DNA of 41,374 bases from CAYMEK01 sp964389305 (lineage in GTDB: Bacteria > Spirochaetota > Spirochaetia > SZUA-6 > DRHE01). Of the stretch, positions 15,641 to 24,287 are shown piece by piece; the first letter of the stretch is position 1, and every line of letters starts with the position of its first letter. The notes beneath the pieces were generated by a model. That model saw only the letters and a list, made by a program, of their open reading frames with translations, did not search any database and was not told where the DNA came from. Both the position numbers and the translations under genes were made by a program. Location of the stretch: NCBI GenBank assembly GCA_964389305.1, contig CAYMEK010000038.1, positions 1-41,374 of the forward strand, written 5' to 3'.

Positions 15641-17725
15641 ATGGCGAGTATAGATTTGCCCAAAAGTCCGAATGTTTTCCATCCGGAAAAGCCAAGCGCC
15701 GTGGGGTCCCGTAACTCCCTGGCTCAGGAGTTCCGCGATCAACAGGCCGAGGTGGATCTGCTCCTCACCGAAGAAGTCGACAAGGTCATGAACCACATAC
15801 AAGCCAAACTGCCCCCTCAGGTCCTGGAGAGGCTGGATGTTATGGGTGGTTTGAAAGAAAAGGTTTACAACTACTACAACCAGAACTACCAGAATATGTT
15901 CAACCGCTATACGGTCACCACGGAAGACGAGATGGTGAAAAAGGTCAGAGACTTCATCGACAAGGAAGAGATGAAGACCCTGGCCCGCTATACGCCCAAA
16001 GAAATAGCCCAGCTTCTGGACCAGATCGGCGGAATGGACAAGTTCAACACCGGCGAAATAGAGAAATCCATCGTCAACATGTACGGGCACCTGCACGGAC
16101 ACATCCAGAGAGGCGTGAACGACCTGGAAAACCTGACCAACAGCCTGCTGCGCCAGAAGACCGATGTCGGGGCTTTCATCCGCGGTCAGAACGCCTATTC
16201 GATCGTGAAGTGCTCTTTCAAGGACTCCAACTACAAGCCAAAAACCGTTTCCGATGTCAAGCTCTCGGTGAACATTCTGGATTCCGAGCTGATCAGTCCC
16301 ATCTTCCACTACCAGGTTACGGTCGAGTACCTGATCAAGGACATGCTTTCCAAGCACATCCTCGACCTGATCGATCGGGAGATCGAGAAGCTCAAGGAAC
16401 AGATCATCGACGAGGGCCGGGAAGAGCTGTCCGACGGGGAAATCCTCTTCGAGAAGATGAAGAGGGTGGAAAAGTATACCTCCGATGACAAGGACGATCC
16501 CAAGTCCAAGCGCTACACCTTCTTTGCCAAGAATCTGATGGACCGCATCGAGGGATTGCGCGCCGAGATCGACCCCGAGGAATACGACCCGGTCAATATC
16601 CGGGAAAACCTCAAGAAGATCATGGATCTGGAAAACATCCGCAACCGCGGCTTCAACACTGCGATCAACTCGATCACCTCGATCCTGGACACCTCGAAGA
16701 TGGGCTACCAGTATATCGAGAACCTCAAGAACGCCCGTGAGCTGGTCATCCGTGAGTACGAGGACACCGATGCGGCCCGCCTGCCGGACGAGCGCTATCA
16801 GATCAAGTTGAAGTACTACGACCAGGCTCAGCTGCTCGAGGAGCGCAAGGCTTACGACGTGCAGATGAAGAGCTTCGAGGTCGAGGTCCAACACCTGTGG
16901 GATGTTCTGGACATGGTCTACGAAGACTCCAAGTTCATGAAGGGAATCGTGGACTTCAAGGACCTGGCCAAGAGGAAGCGCAACAAGATCAAGAGAAAGA
17001 TTAAGGCCCTCACCGGCGATCCCTTGTACGAGGACATCGAAAAGACCTGGGATGAGGTAACCTTTGTCGTTCCCAACGACACCGAAGTGGAACGCATGAA
17101 CCGTACCTACCTGCCCGAAAAGGACAAGGTCAAGAGACGGATCATCATGATGCGGGACAAGCTCCAGAAGGTGTACGAATACAAGTATCCGATCCAGAGG
17201 AGGGTTGCCGAAGAGCGGTTGAACTACCTGGAATCGGGGTTCAACAATTTCGATTACTTGATCAACCCGTATCACATCCAGCCGGGGCTGATCATGGACG
17301 TGGACATCACCTCGATCAAGAAGAAGAAGGCCACGCTGGACGGCATGGCCAACGTGCTGAACGAGTTCCTGTTCGGCGTGTCCAAGGGATTTGCCGACGC
17401 GGCCTTCGCTGCCTTCTCCAGACGTCGCTCCACAGTCCGCGAGGACATTGCCATGTCCTTTGCCGGTCCTTCAGCCGGTGAAGCAGGTGAGGAGTTCGTG
17501 GACATGATCCGCACCGGCGAGACTGCAGCCTCCCAGGTAAGAGAGACCCCGCCCGGCGTGGTCGATGTCACGCCACGAGCTTCGACTGGACGCGGCCGAG
17601 GACGCAGCACCGGTAGACGCAGCACTGGTGGACGCGGCCGGGGACGCAGCACTGGTGGACGCAGCACCGGCCGTGGACGCGGACGCTCCCGAGGACGGGG
17701 TTCTTCAGGGCTGAGAGAGATATAA
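15641..17725 (+). CDS. cfpA: Cytoplasmic filament protein CfpA
   Basis: 694 residues. I recognise this as CfpA, the subunit of the ribbon-like cytoplasmic filaments that run under the inner membrane of Treponema-type spirochaetes. The protein has no signal peptide or membrane segment and is dominated by charged helices, consistent with a filament-forming protein. Length is close to the roughly 680 residues I recall for T. pallidum. The body (1-635) is acidic and helical. The last 45-50 residues are an Arg/Gly/Ser/Thr repeat (RGRGRSTG-type) produced by a 42-bp tandem duplication. Strong SD AAGGAG. An intrinsic terminator follows at 17746. CfpA is needed for cell division and chromosome segregation in treponemes (family knowledge). 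Confidence 0.88.
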   Translation: MASIDLPKSPNVFHPEKPSAVGSRNSLAQEFRDQQAEVDLLLTEEVDKVMNHIQAKLPPQVLERLDVMGGLKEKVYNYYNQNYQNMFNRYTVTTEDEMVKKVRDFIDKEEMKTLARYTPKEIAQLLDQIGGMDKFNTGEIEKSIVNMYGHLHGHIQRGVNDLENLTNSLLRQKTDVGAFIRGQNAYSIVKCSFKDSNYKPKTVSDVKLSVNILDSELISPIFHYQVTVEYLIKDMLSKHILDLIDREIEKLKEQIIDEGREELSDGEILFEKMKRVEKYTSDDKDDPKSKRYTFFAKNLMDRIEGLRAEIDPEEYDPVNIRENLKKIMDLENIRNRGFNTAINSITSILDTSKMGYQYIENLKNARELVIREYEDTDAARLPDERYQIKLKYYDQAQLLEERKAYDVQMKSFEVEVQHLWDVLDMVYEDSKFMKGIVDFKDLAKRKRNKIKRKIKALTGDPLYEDIEKTWDEVTFVVPNDTEVERMNRTYLPEKDKVKRRIIMMRDKLQKVYEYKYPIQRRVAEERLNYLESGFNNFDYLINPYHIQPGLIMDVDITSIKKKKATLDGMANVLNEFLFGVSKGFADAAFAAFSRRRSTVREDIAMSFAGPSAGEAGEEFVDMIRTGETAASQVRETPPGVVDVTPRASTGRGRGRSTGRRSTGGRGRGRSTGGRSTGRGRGRSRGRGSSGLREI
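17588..17671 (+). repeat. 42-bp tandem repeat encoding the CfpA Arg-Gly tail
   Basis: Two 42-bp copies (17588-17629 and 17630-17671) code for 14-residue units beginning GRGRGRSTG. They are followed by a partial RGRGRSRGRG unit. In-frame expansion or contraction would change tail length without breaking the gene. Confidence 0.85.
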
Positions 17726-17745
17726 TACAGGCAATGCTAACAAGC

Positions 17746-17789
17746 GGTGATCCTCTGCCCGTAAAGGCGGGGGATCACCATTTTATTTT
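17746..17789 (+). terminator. Intrinsic terminator after cfpA
   Basis: GGTGATCC (17746-17753) pairs with GGATCACC (17772-17779), with further pairing inside (CTGCC/GGCGG). TTTTATTTT follows directly. It lies 21 bp after the cfpA stop codon. Confidence 0.85.
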
Positions 17790-17794
17790 CGTCC

Positions 17795-17874
17795 CCTGGC
17801 AGCTTACAAACGGGGGAAAGCGCATCTAGCCGTAGGACAAAGAGGACTCGCGGACGCTAATGCGTATCGCCAGG
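17795..17874 (+). ncRNA. Possible structured RNA leader upstream of the 340-residue gene
   Basis: An 80-nt stretch between the cfpA terminator and the next gene is closed by CCTGGC (17795-17800) and GCCAGG (17869-17874). It contains an inner ACGC-TAAT-GCGT hairpin and purine-rich single-stranded stretches. It resembles a small structured 5' leader, but I could not match it to a known riboswitch class. Confidence 0.3.
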
Positions 17875-17895
17875 CCTTAAAACGAGGGGTAAGTG

Positions 17896-18918
17896 ATGGC
17901 AGAAGCTGTATATGAATATGTGGGGCTCAGTACCAGGGAAGGGTTCAACCGCTCCCTGAGGCATTTTCAAGTCGTCAATGATATCCTGCCCGATTTCGAA
18001 AGCAGGACGAACCTGGCAGACCTGCTCAACGGCTTCCTCGACGAAAAAAGCATCGAGTCGAATCAGATCGGACCGATTCTAAACGCCTTGCTGGTGAGTC
18101 ACCCCAAGTACAACTATGCATCCCGATCGTACAACCTCAACCGCAACATCGAGGACTTCGAGCCGATTGTTGCCGGGGTCCGAACCTGGAACGCTGTCGA
18201 TCTGGTGCTTGCCTATTACCATCCCGACCTGGGGCTGACTGTAATCAATCCTAAGAACGGGCAGCACTGGGAGAGCGTCCAGAGCCTGCGTAAGAACGAG
18301 CTGCTGACGATCTACTGCGGGACCCTTTCCGATAAGGCGCCCGAACGGCTGTACCAGACGGCGATCAACAGCCTGATCGCCCTGCTGGAGGGAGAGAAGG
18401 TCAAAACGCCTGCCGCTCTCAGCCAGGGGAAATTCAAATGGAAGGCGGCTCCCCGACCGGCGGCTCGCCGGGCGGTCAGAGCCCCCAAGAAGAGGGGCAA
18501 GCCGGCTGCCAAGCCCAGGCCGGCTCCCAAGGCTGCGGCTGAGCCGCAAGCGGCGCCGCGCGCAGTAGCGGCGCCTCCCACGGCCAAACGCCGTATGACT
18601 CCCATGTATTCGATCCCTGTGTCCAACGAGCTTTTTCACAACGGCAACGTAGAAGCCTGGAAGAAAATCATACAGAGCTACAATGGGAAATATCCGGACC
18701 TGGAAGTATTTATCTTCTACGAGGGCGAGCGTATTCATGACATCAACACCCTGTTCAAATGGGGCAAGGTCAAGCATGGGTCCACGATTATGATCGCCAT
18801 TGCCGGGGAGGACATCAAGGATGTGGCCAAGCTGCAGCGATACTTGAAGCAGGGCGCCAGTCCAGCTTTCGAGGCGTTCTTGAAATTTCCGGTGAATACC
18901 GTGCTGAACCTGTTCTGA
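17896..18918 (+). CDS. Unknown protein of the CfpA locus (two domains with basic Ala/Pro linker)
   Basis: 340 residues from ATG 17896, with GAGGGG just upstream. Residues 1-170 are an alpha/beta domain without motifs I recognise (LADLLNGFLDEKSIES, YYHPDLGLTVINPKNGQHWESV). Residues about 178-235 are a low-complexity Ala/Pro/Lys/Arg linker (AAPRPAARRAVRAPKKRGKP...), strongly basic. Residues 236-340 form a second compact domain (SNELFHNGNVEAWKKII, DLEVFIFYEGERI, HGSTIMIAIAGEDI) that looks like a small mixed fold and ends in a hydrophobic C-terminus. No signal peptide or TM. It lies between cfpA and the PPDK homologue, as TP0747 does in my memory of T. pallidum, so a role linked to filaments is plausible but unproven. 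Confidence 0.7.
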   Translation: MAEAVYEYVGLSTREGFNRSLRHFQVVNDILPDFESRTNLADLLNGFLDEKSIESNQIGPILNALLVSHPKYNYASRSYNLNRNIEDFEPIVAGVRTWNAVDLVLAYYHPDLGLTVINPKNGQHWESVQSLRKNELLTIYCGTLSDKAPERLYQTAINSLIALLEGEKVKTPAALSQGKFKWKAAPRPAARRAVRAPKKRGKPAAKPRPAPKAAAEPQAAPRAVAAPPTAKRRMTPMYSIPVSNELFHNGNVEAWKKIIQSYNGKYPDLEVFIFYEGERIHDINTLFKWGKVKHGSTIMIAIAGEDIKDVAKLQRYLKQGASPAFEAFLKFPVNTVLNLF

Positions 18919-18935
18919 CGGCAAGGGGTAGCGAG

Positions 18936-21587
18936 ATGAAGAGAAACGTATATTTTTTCAGTGAGAAAGAGTTCGTCAACAAGGAAGATGTGCTCAACAA
19001 GATCGGTATCCGAGGCCGGCGGGCCATGGAGCTGGCGGAGCTCAAGCTTCCGATTTTGCCAGGGTTCGTGATCGACTGTGAAGCGGCTTCGGATCTCTCC
19101 CCTGTGGCCTTAAAGAGCCACCTGCAGGGCTTCGTCAAAAAGCTCGAAGCTGGCACGGGTAAGCGTTTCGATGACCCGGACAACCCCATGCTGGTAAAAA
19201 TAGTAATCAGCCCCAGCCTGGTGATCACCCAATATCCGACTCTGCATAACTTCGGACTGACCGACAACACCCTGCCCGGGTTCATGAAGTTCGTTGGCGA
19301 AAATTTCGGGCATCACGAGGTCCAGTTCCTCTGCAAGGGAATGCTGGAGATCGAAGCTCGCATCGCGGAGCTCAAGAACGACGAGAAGCTGGCTCAGCAG
19401 ATTCGCAAAGCCGCGAGTCGGCTGGACAAGCAGCTTTCCGGCAAGTTGACGGCCAGGGAGCGGGAAGCCAGCGTAAAAGAGATCCAGCCTCTGCTGCCCG
19501 ACGGCTTTTTCTCGGGCGACGCCTACGACCAGTTGGAGATAGCCCTGAAGCGCATCAGCTACATGCTCAGCGTGGACGAGATGAACAACAAGGATACCGC
19601 TCTGCTCATCCAGCCTATGGTCTATGGCAACTACGGTAAGGACTCGGCTAGCGGAAATTTCTACACTCGAAACATAGTAACCGGCCAGAAGAAGCTGCAG
19701 GGCGAGTTTTACCAGAGCGCTTTCGACGACATAGGTGCTGTCGGAAGCGACATCAACAGTATCGAAAAAAAATACCTTTCCCAACTCGAAAAGATAGCCG
19801 GTACGGTGGAGGACCATTTCAAGGAAATCCGCTCGATACGCTTCACTATAGAGAATAAGAAATTATGGTTGATCGACCAGCGGGCGGTCATGATCAAGTC
19901 CACCCAGTCTGTGCTCAAGACGCTGCTCGACCTGTACAACCGCAAGGTTGTGGATGACAGGTACGTAGTCACCGCAGTCAAACCACAGCAGCTCAACGAG
20001 ATCCTGCACCCGATAATCAATCCTGATTCGGTGGCCTCCATGAAAGCCATCGAGGGAGGGATAGCCGGGGCGCCGGGCGCCTCCATCGGACGGGTGTTCT
20101 TCACCACCGAGGCGCTGATTAACGCGTATAAAGAAGCCCAGCTCAAAGGAGAAGACACCCGCCTGATCCTCTGCATGCCCGCCACCTTCGCGGAGGACGT
20201 AAAGGCGATCGAGGTGGCCACGGGCGTGCTGTCCAGTGAAGGGGGTTACTCGGCCCATGCCTCGGTTGTAGCCCGGCAGTACGGCAAGGTCTCCGTAGTC
20301 ATGCCGGAGCTGGAAATCCGGGGCAAGAAGGCCACCCTCGGAGATGTCACGATCTCAGAGGGGGATTATCTCACTCTCAACGTACCCTATTACGGGGATT
20401 CGAATATCTATCTGGGTACGGCCGAGCTGATCGAGCCGAACCCGGCGGAATCCGGCCTGCTTGAGTTCAACGAGCTGGTTAAGAAACACCTCGACATCCA
20501 GAAATTCCACGTTCGAGCCAACGCCGATTCTCCCAGGGACTCGGCTCTGGCCAAGAGTTTCGGGGCGGCGGGCATCGGGCTGTGTCGTACCGAGCATATG
20601 TTCTTCGCGGAAAAAAGGATCAACATCTTCCGAGAGATGATCCTTTCCAATACCCTGGAGGAGCGAAAAACTGCGCTGGACAAGCTGCAGGGCTTTCAAA
20701 AGACCGATTTCTACAAGATCTTCAAGACCATGAGCCCCTTCGAAGTGACCGTACGCCTGCTGGATGCGCCTCTGCACGAGTTCCTTCCCCATAATGATAC
20801 GGAGATGAGTAAATTTGTCTCCTATCTGGGAGCTAGCCAGAAGGGGAAACCGATTTCGGAGCGGGAAATACGCGCCCGCTGTGAAGCACTGGGGGAGTTC
20901 AACCCGATGCTGGGACACCGGGGCTGTCGTATTGCCGTTTCTTATCCCGAAATCTACGAGATGCAGGTGCGGGCGCTCTTCGAGGCAGTCTATACCCTTC
21001 AGAAGGAAGGCATTCCCGTTCATCCGGAGATCATGATACCTATCATCATGAACGAGAGCGAGCTCAAGCTGCTGATCTACGGTAAAAAGATAGAAGGAGG
21101 ATCGATACGCGGCCTTGTGGACGTAGAACAGGAAGTGCGCGAAGCGATGAAGGCAAAAAAGGTGGAATACAGGATCGGCACCATGATCGAGCTGCCCGTG
21201 GCCGCTCTCGGAGCCGGCGATATAGCCCGCTACGCTCAGTTCTTTTCCTTCGGTACCAACGATCTTACCCAGACCACGCTGGGACTGTCCCGCGACGACT
21301 TCAACTCCTTCATGCCGGATTACACGCAATTCGATGTTCTGGATGGAAATCCCTTCCAGGTTCTCAATACCTACGTTAAGGAGCTGATCGAGCTAGCAGT
21401 CCGCAGGGGACGGTTGACTCGACCCGATCTGGTAACCGGGCTGTGCGGTGAGCACGGTGCGGTCCCGGAGAACATCCGCTTCTGCATGCAGACGGGGCTG
21501 AACTATGTTTCCTGTTCCTCGTTCTCTGTGCCCATCGCCGCGCTGACCATCGCCCAGCTCAACATCGAGCAGGCGGCGGGCGGTTGA
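18936..21587 (+). CDS. Pyruvate, phosphate dikinase homologue with degenerate ATP-grasp domain
   Basis: 883 residues from ATG 18936; AAGGGG precedes it, and the longer frame overlaps the upstream gene. The phosphohistidine domain (SAHASVVARQYGK, H441) and the C-terminal PEP/pyruvate domain (LCRTEHMFF, RLLDAPLHEFLP, FGTNDLTQTTLGLSRDD, LCGEHG) are well kept. The N-terminal nucleotide domain is not. The canonical GGKGANLAEM lysine is Arg (GIRGRRAMEL, R26). The RSGAxxSMPGMMDT block with the catalytic Arg is replaced by VISPSLVITQYPTLHN. The DIEFT glutamate is Arg (SIRFT, R302), and LQTR reads IDQR. ATP/phosphate chemistry therefore looks lost or altered, while PEP-pyruvate chemistry may remain. 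It is 17 bp downstream of the unknown gene of the cfpA locus. Confidence 0.82.
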   Translation: MKRNVYFFSEKEFVNKEDVLNKIGIRGRRAMELAELKLPILPGFVIDCEAASDLSPVALKSHLQGFVKKLEAGTGKRFDDPDNPMLVKIVISPSLVITQYPTLHNFGLTDNTLPGFMKFVGENFGHHEVQFLCKGMLEIEARIAELKNDEKLAQQIRKAASRLDKQLSGKLTAREREASVKEIQPLLPDGFFSGDAYDQLEIALKRISYMLSVDEMNNKDTALLIQPMVYGNYGKDSASGNFYTRNIVTGQKKLQGEFYQSAFDDIGAVGSDINSIEKKYLSQLEKIAGTVEDHFKEIRSIRFTIENKKLWLIDQRAVMIKSTQSVLKTLLDLYNRKVVDDRYVVTAVKPQQLNEILHPIINPDSVASMKAIEGGIAGAPGASIGRVFFTTEALINAYKEAQLKGEDTRLILCMPATFAEDVKAIEVATGVLSSEGGYSAHASVVARQYGKVSVVMPELEIRGKKATLGDVTISEGDYLTLNVPYYGDSNIYLGTAELIEPNPAESGLLEFNELVKKHLDIQKFHVRANADSPRDSALAKSFGAAGIGLCRTEHMFFAEKRINIFREMILSNTLEERKTALDKLQGFQKTDFYKIFKTMSPFEVTVRLLDAPLHEFLPHNDTEMSKFVSYLGASQKGKPISEREIRARCEALGEFNPMLGHRGCRIAVSYPEIYEMQVRALFEAVYTLQKEGIPVHPEIMIPIIMNESELKLLIYGKKIEGGSIRGLVDVEQEVREAMKAKKVEYRIGTMIELPVAALGAGDIARYAQFFSFGTNDLTQTTLGLSRDDFNSFMPDYTQFDVLDGNPFQVLNTYVKELIELAVRRGRLTRPDLVTGLCGEHGAVPENIRFCMQTGLNYVSCSSFSVPIAALTIAQLNIEQAAGG

Positions 21588-21683
21588 GGAGCTCCTAGAC
21601 GTGTAATGGCCCGGCGGCGCACGGCTCCTTATTCCTGAGATCCGGTAGGCTGAAACGCGGCCGCTCGCCGGATTCTACGAAGC

Positions 21684-22244
21684 TTAGCCGCCCACGTCCT
21701 GCCAAATCGTAAATTTCTGCAGGCCCCTGCCGATCAGTTTGCCCGCCTTGACTGCGTCGGCCTTCGGGACCCCTGCCTCTCCGCTCAGGGTCTTTTGAAA
21801 GAAGCTCTCGATGGACTCGATAACGTCTGGCTGATTGTAGAAGATCAGGGCAAAGTTTATTCCCGTAGGCTTGAGAATGGTGAACGAGTTGTAGGTCAGT
21901 ACCGGTTCCCGGCTCACCATAATGCGGGTCTGGTTTCTGGCCACTACGGTTTCGACTTCCCGGAAACGGTGAGGAATCTGGAATTGGGTGTCGCGGGTAT
22001 ACGGCTCCATGTGCTTCTGGTTGTAGTTGGGCGGCTCTGCCAGTACGAACAACTTGTTTCCGTCCGCCTGGAAGGTGAGCCCTTCGTCGGTGGGATAGAT
22101 GGCCTTTACGCTGTTGTAGGCCACCACTTCGTACTTGGAGTAAGCTGAAGTATCCTGAAAGAAAGACGAAATGATATATCCTCCCTCGGTGGGAAGCTTC
22201 TCCGCCGCATAAGCTTGGAAAAGATCGAGTGCTTTGGCAGCCAT
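21684..22244 (-). CDS. Conserved-looking protein of unknown function
   Basis: 186 residues from ATG 22244, preceded by AGGAGG at about 10 nt. No signal peptide or transmembrane segment. The protein starts with an amphipathic helix (AAKALDLFQAYAAEKLP) and then a beta-rich core (YEVVAYNSVKAIYPTDEGLTFQADGNKLFVLAEPP, VVARNQTRIMVSREPVLTYNSF). It ends with a helix (KAGKLIGRGLQKF). I recognise no family motif. It is convergent with the PPDK homologue and lies 74 bp downstream of the TPR gene on the same strand, so it could be the second gene of that transcript. The 96 bp between it and the PPDK gene hold nothing I can name. Confidence 0.65.
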   Translation of the reverse strand: MAAKALDLFQAYAAEKLPTEGGYIISSFFQDTSAYSKYEVVAYNSVKAIYPTDEGLTFQADGNKLFVLAEPPNYNQKHMEPYTRDTQFQIPHRFREVETVVARNQTRIMVSREPVLTYNSFTILKPTGINFALIFYNQPDVIESIESFFQKTLSGEAGVPKADAVKAGKLIGRGLQKFTIWQDVGG

Positions 22245-22317
22245 GACCTGGTATCCTCCTTCGGCGCTGGTCTCTGATATCTAGCAACGGACAAAAAGGC
22301 CGTTTTGTCAACCTTCT

Positions 22318-24228
22318 TTACGAGTTCTGCGGCGCGACTTTTTTCAACTCCTCGGCACGCTTGAGAAAACGCTCTGCGAACTGGTTGTTGCCCATCCGGC
22401 GGTACAAGGTGCCCAGGCTTTTATGGGCTCTCCAATCGTTGGGAGACACAGATAGGAGGTTGCGAAAGGCCTTGGCAGCCTTTTCCAGCTCCATTTCCTG
22501 CATATACAAACCGCCCAATCGCAGCAAAATCCAGGGGTCCTCCTTGAACAGCTTCAGCGCTTTTTCCAGAAGCAAAATGACGGTATTCCGGCTCCCTGTT
22601 TTTTCGAGGCAGAATACCAGGGGGCGCAGCAGCTCCGGGGATTTCGGGGTTTCCAGCAGCAGCTCTCGATACAGAAGGATCGCCTCGGCGTATTTCCCCG
22701 TTTCCCGGTACCCATGGGCCAGCATCTTTCGGAAACGCCGGTTTTTCGGCTCGTAAGGCAGTATCTTTTCGATTTCCTCGCAGGCCCTGGTCAGGCTGCC
22801 TCGATCGTAGAGAAAGTTGGCGAAGTCCTTGCGGATACCGAGACTGCCGGGATAGTGACGCAGACACTCGGAGTACGCTTTCTGAAGATTGTTTTTCTGG
22901 TCCAGCTTGAGGTAAACCTCAATGAGCTTGAGCAGTGCCCGCTCGTGGTTTTCGATCCGGCTCAGGGTACGGCGAAACCATCCTTCTGCCAGCTCGGGCA
23001 GGTCCGCCCGCAGGTATTCCTGACCCAGAGTATGCATCAGGTGCGGGTCCGGACCCGAGCGGCGAATTTGTTCCTGCAGCACCGGAATAGTCTGTTCGAA
23101 CGAGACGTTGAGGAATGGCAGGCTCAAGGCCTGGTAGTACAGGGCGAACTCGTCCTCTGGGTGAGACTTGAGGATCCGATCGAGCAGCACCTTCAGCTCT
23201 TTATACTCTTCTCGCTCCCAAAGTACGGCGGCCAGGCCGTAGTTGAACTCCAACCTGTCCCGCTTTTGTTCCAGGGCTCTGAGGTAATGGTTCTTGGCTT
23301 TCGCCAGCTCGCCAAGCTTGCTGAAGCATTCCGCCATGATGGCGTGCATGTCTGCGTCGTGATATGAGCGCCTCAACACCCGCCTGGCGCACTCCAAGGC
23401 TTCACGGTGGCGCTGGTTCTGGAAAAGAACCACGGTCATCAACCGCAAGAGCCCCTGGGCGTCCTGTACCGAGATGGATTCCCCGCCCAGCAGGTCCATC
23501 GCCCTGGCCATTTCCTGGTAGGCAGCAGGATTGTTGCCCATCTGTAGATGGATCACCGCTTTCTGGAGGTACAGCACCGGGTCCTGAGGCGCAAGATGCG
23601 AGGCTTCATGGAAATGAAACAGGGAGTGGTTCGGCTCGCGCAGCTCACGGTAGATGCTGGCCAGGAACACGTGTGTTACCAGGCTGTCGGGACGGTGCTT
23701 GCGGATGAAAAGAAGGGTATCTCGGGCTTCTTCGTACTGGTGGCGGTAGAAAAGCCGTATCCCGTAGGTGAGCAGGGCATTGAGGTAACCCGTGAAGATA
23801 TTGGTGTTGTCCGGCTCCAGGTGCAGGGCGCGTTCGAACACGGCGATCGCGGTTTTTGGCCTGCCGAGTTTCAACAGAGTCAATCCGAGAAGGCCCAGAG
23901 CGGGGATGAAGCCGCTTTCCAGGTCGGTCGATTTTCTCAGGTGTCCCAGGGCGTGGCCGAACAGCCCGAGGGCGAAATAAGCGCGGCCGATGAAGAAATG
24001 TCCTTCGGAAGAGGCGGGGTGTATTTTTAGGAAGAACTGCAGCGTCTGTACTGCCCGGTTGAACTCTGCGGTGGCATGGTAAGCTCTGCCCAAATATAAA
24101 AGCGCTTCGGGGAACTGGTCGCTACGTACGAGGAGCTCCTTGAGCAGTTCGATCGCCTGCCGGTAGTCCCGATTTCGCCCCGCCTCCAGGGCCTTATCGA
24201 AGAGCTCTTTGAGATAACTGTCCTTCAT
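22318..24228 (-). CDS. TPR-repeat protein
   Basis: 636 residues, taken from ATG 24228 with GGAAGG close upstream; the spacing is short, so the start is not secure. The whole protein consists of tandem 34-residue TPR units with the usual W/L/G/Y/A/F/A/P pattern, for example ALLYLGRAYHATAEFNRAVQTLQFFLKIHP and PWILLRLGGLYMQEMELEKAAKAFRNLLSVSPNDWRAHKSLGTLYRRMGNN, about 15-17 units in total. No signal peptide or membrane segment, so probably a cytoplasmic scaffold. The partner is unknown. It is divergent from the chemoreceptor gene. Confidence 0.85.
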   Translation of the reverse strand: MKDSYLKELFDKALEAGRNRDYRQAIELLKELLVRSDQFPEALLYLGRAYHATAEFNRAVQTLQFFLKIHPASSEGHFFIGRAYFALGLFGHALGHLRKSTDLESGFIPALGLLGLTLLKLGRPKTAIAVFERALHLEPDNTNIFTGYLNALLTYGIRLFYRHQYEEARDTLLFIRKHRPDSLVTHVFLASIYRELREPNHSLFHFHEASHLAPQDPVLYLQKAVIHLQMGNNPAAYQEMARAMDLLGGESISVQDAQGLLRLMTVVLFQNQRHREALECARRVLRRSYHDADMHAIMAECFSKLGELAKAKNHYLRALEQKRDRLEFNYGLAAVLWEREEYKELKVLLDRILKSHPEDEFALYYQALSLPFLNVSFEQTIPVLQEQIRRSGPDPHLMHTLGQEYLRADLPELAEGWFRRTLSRIENHERALLKLIEVYLKLDQKNNLQKAYSECLRHYPGSLGIRKDFANFLYDRGSLTRACEEIEKILPYEPKNRRFRKMLAHGYRETGKYAEAILLYRELLLETPKSPELLRPLVFCLEKTGSRNTVILLLEKALKLFKEDPWILLRLGGLYMQEMELEKAAKAFRNLLSVSPNDWRAHKSLGTLYRRMGNNQFAERFLKRAEELKKVAPQNS

Positions 24229-24255
24229 CAACCTTCCGGGAAGCTCCGCCTTTCG

Positions 24256-24271
24256 CCGGCCTTGAGGCCGG
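24256..24271. repeat. Short GC palindrome in divergent intergenic region
   Basis: CCGGCCT and AGGCCGG face each other across two bases. The palindrome lies 28 bp upstream of the TPR start codon and 37 bp upstream of the chemoreceptor start codon. It has no T-run that would fit a terminator for either gene. Confidence 0.5.
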
Positions 24272-24287
24272 TTTACAAAATAGAGGA

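Noticed and set aside
15620..17275. 551-residue minus-strand open frame across cfpA
   Set aside because: Val/Leu/His/Asp-rich antisense of a recognised gene; no SD and no independent context.
17721..17726. Perfect TATAAT at the end of cfpA
   Set aside because: No -35 at 16-18 bp, and the following terminator would stop any transcript at once.
17795..17874. Known c-di-GMP (GEMM) or other named riboswitch
   Set aside because: The conserved core segments of GEMM and other common classes are not present, so only an unnamed structured leader is suggested.
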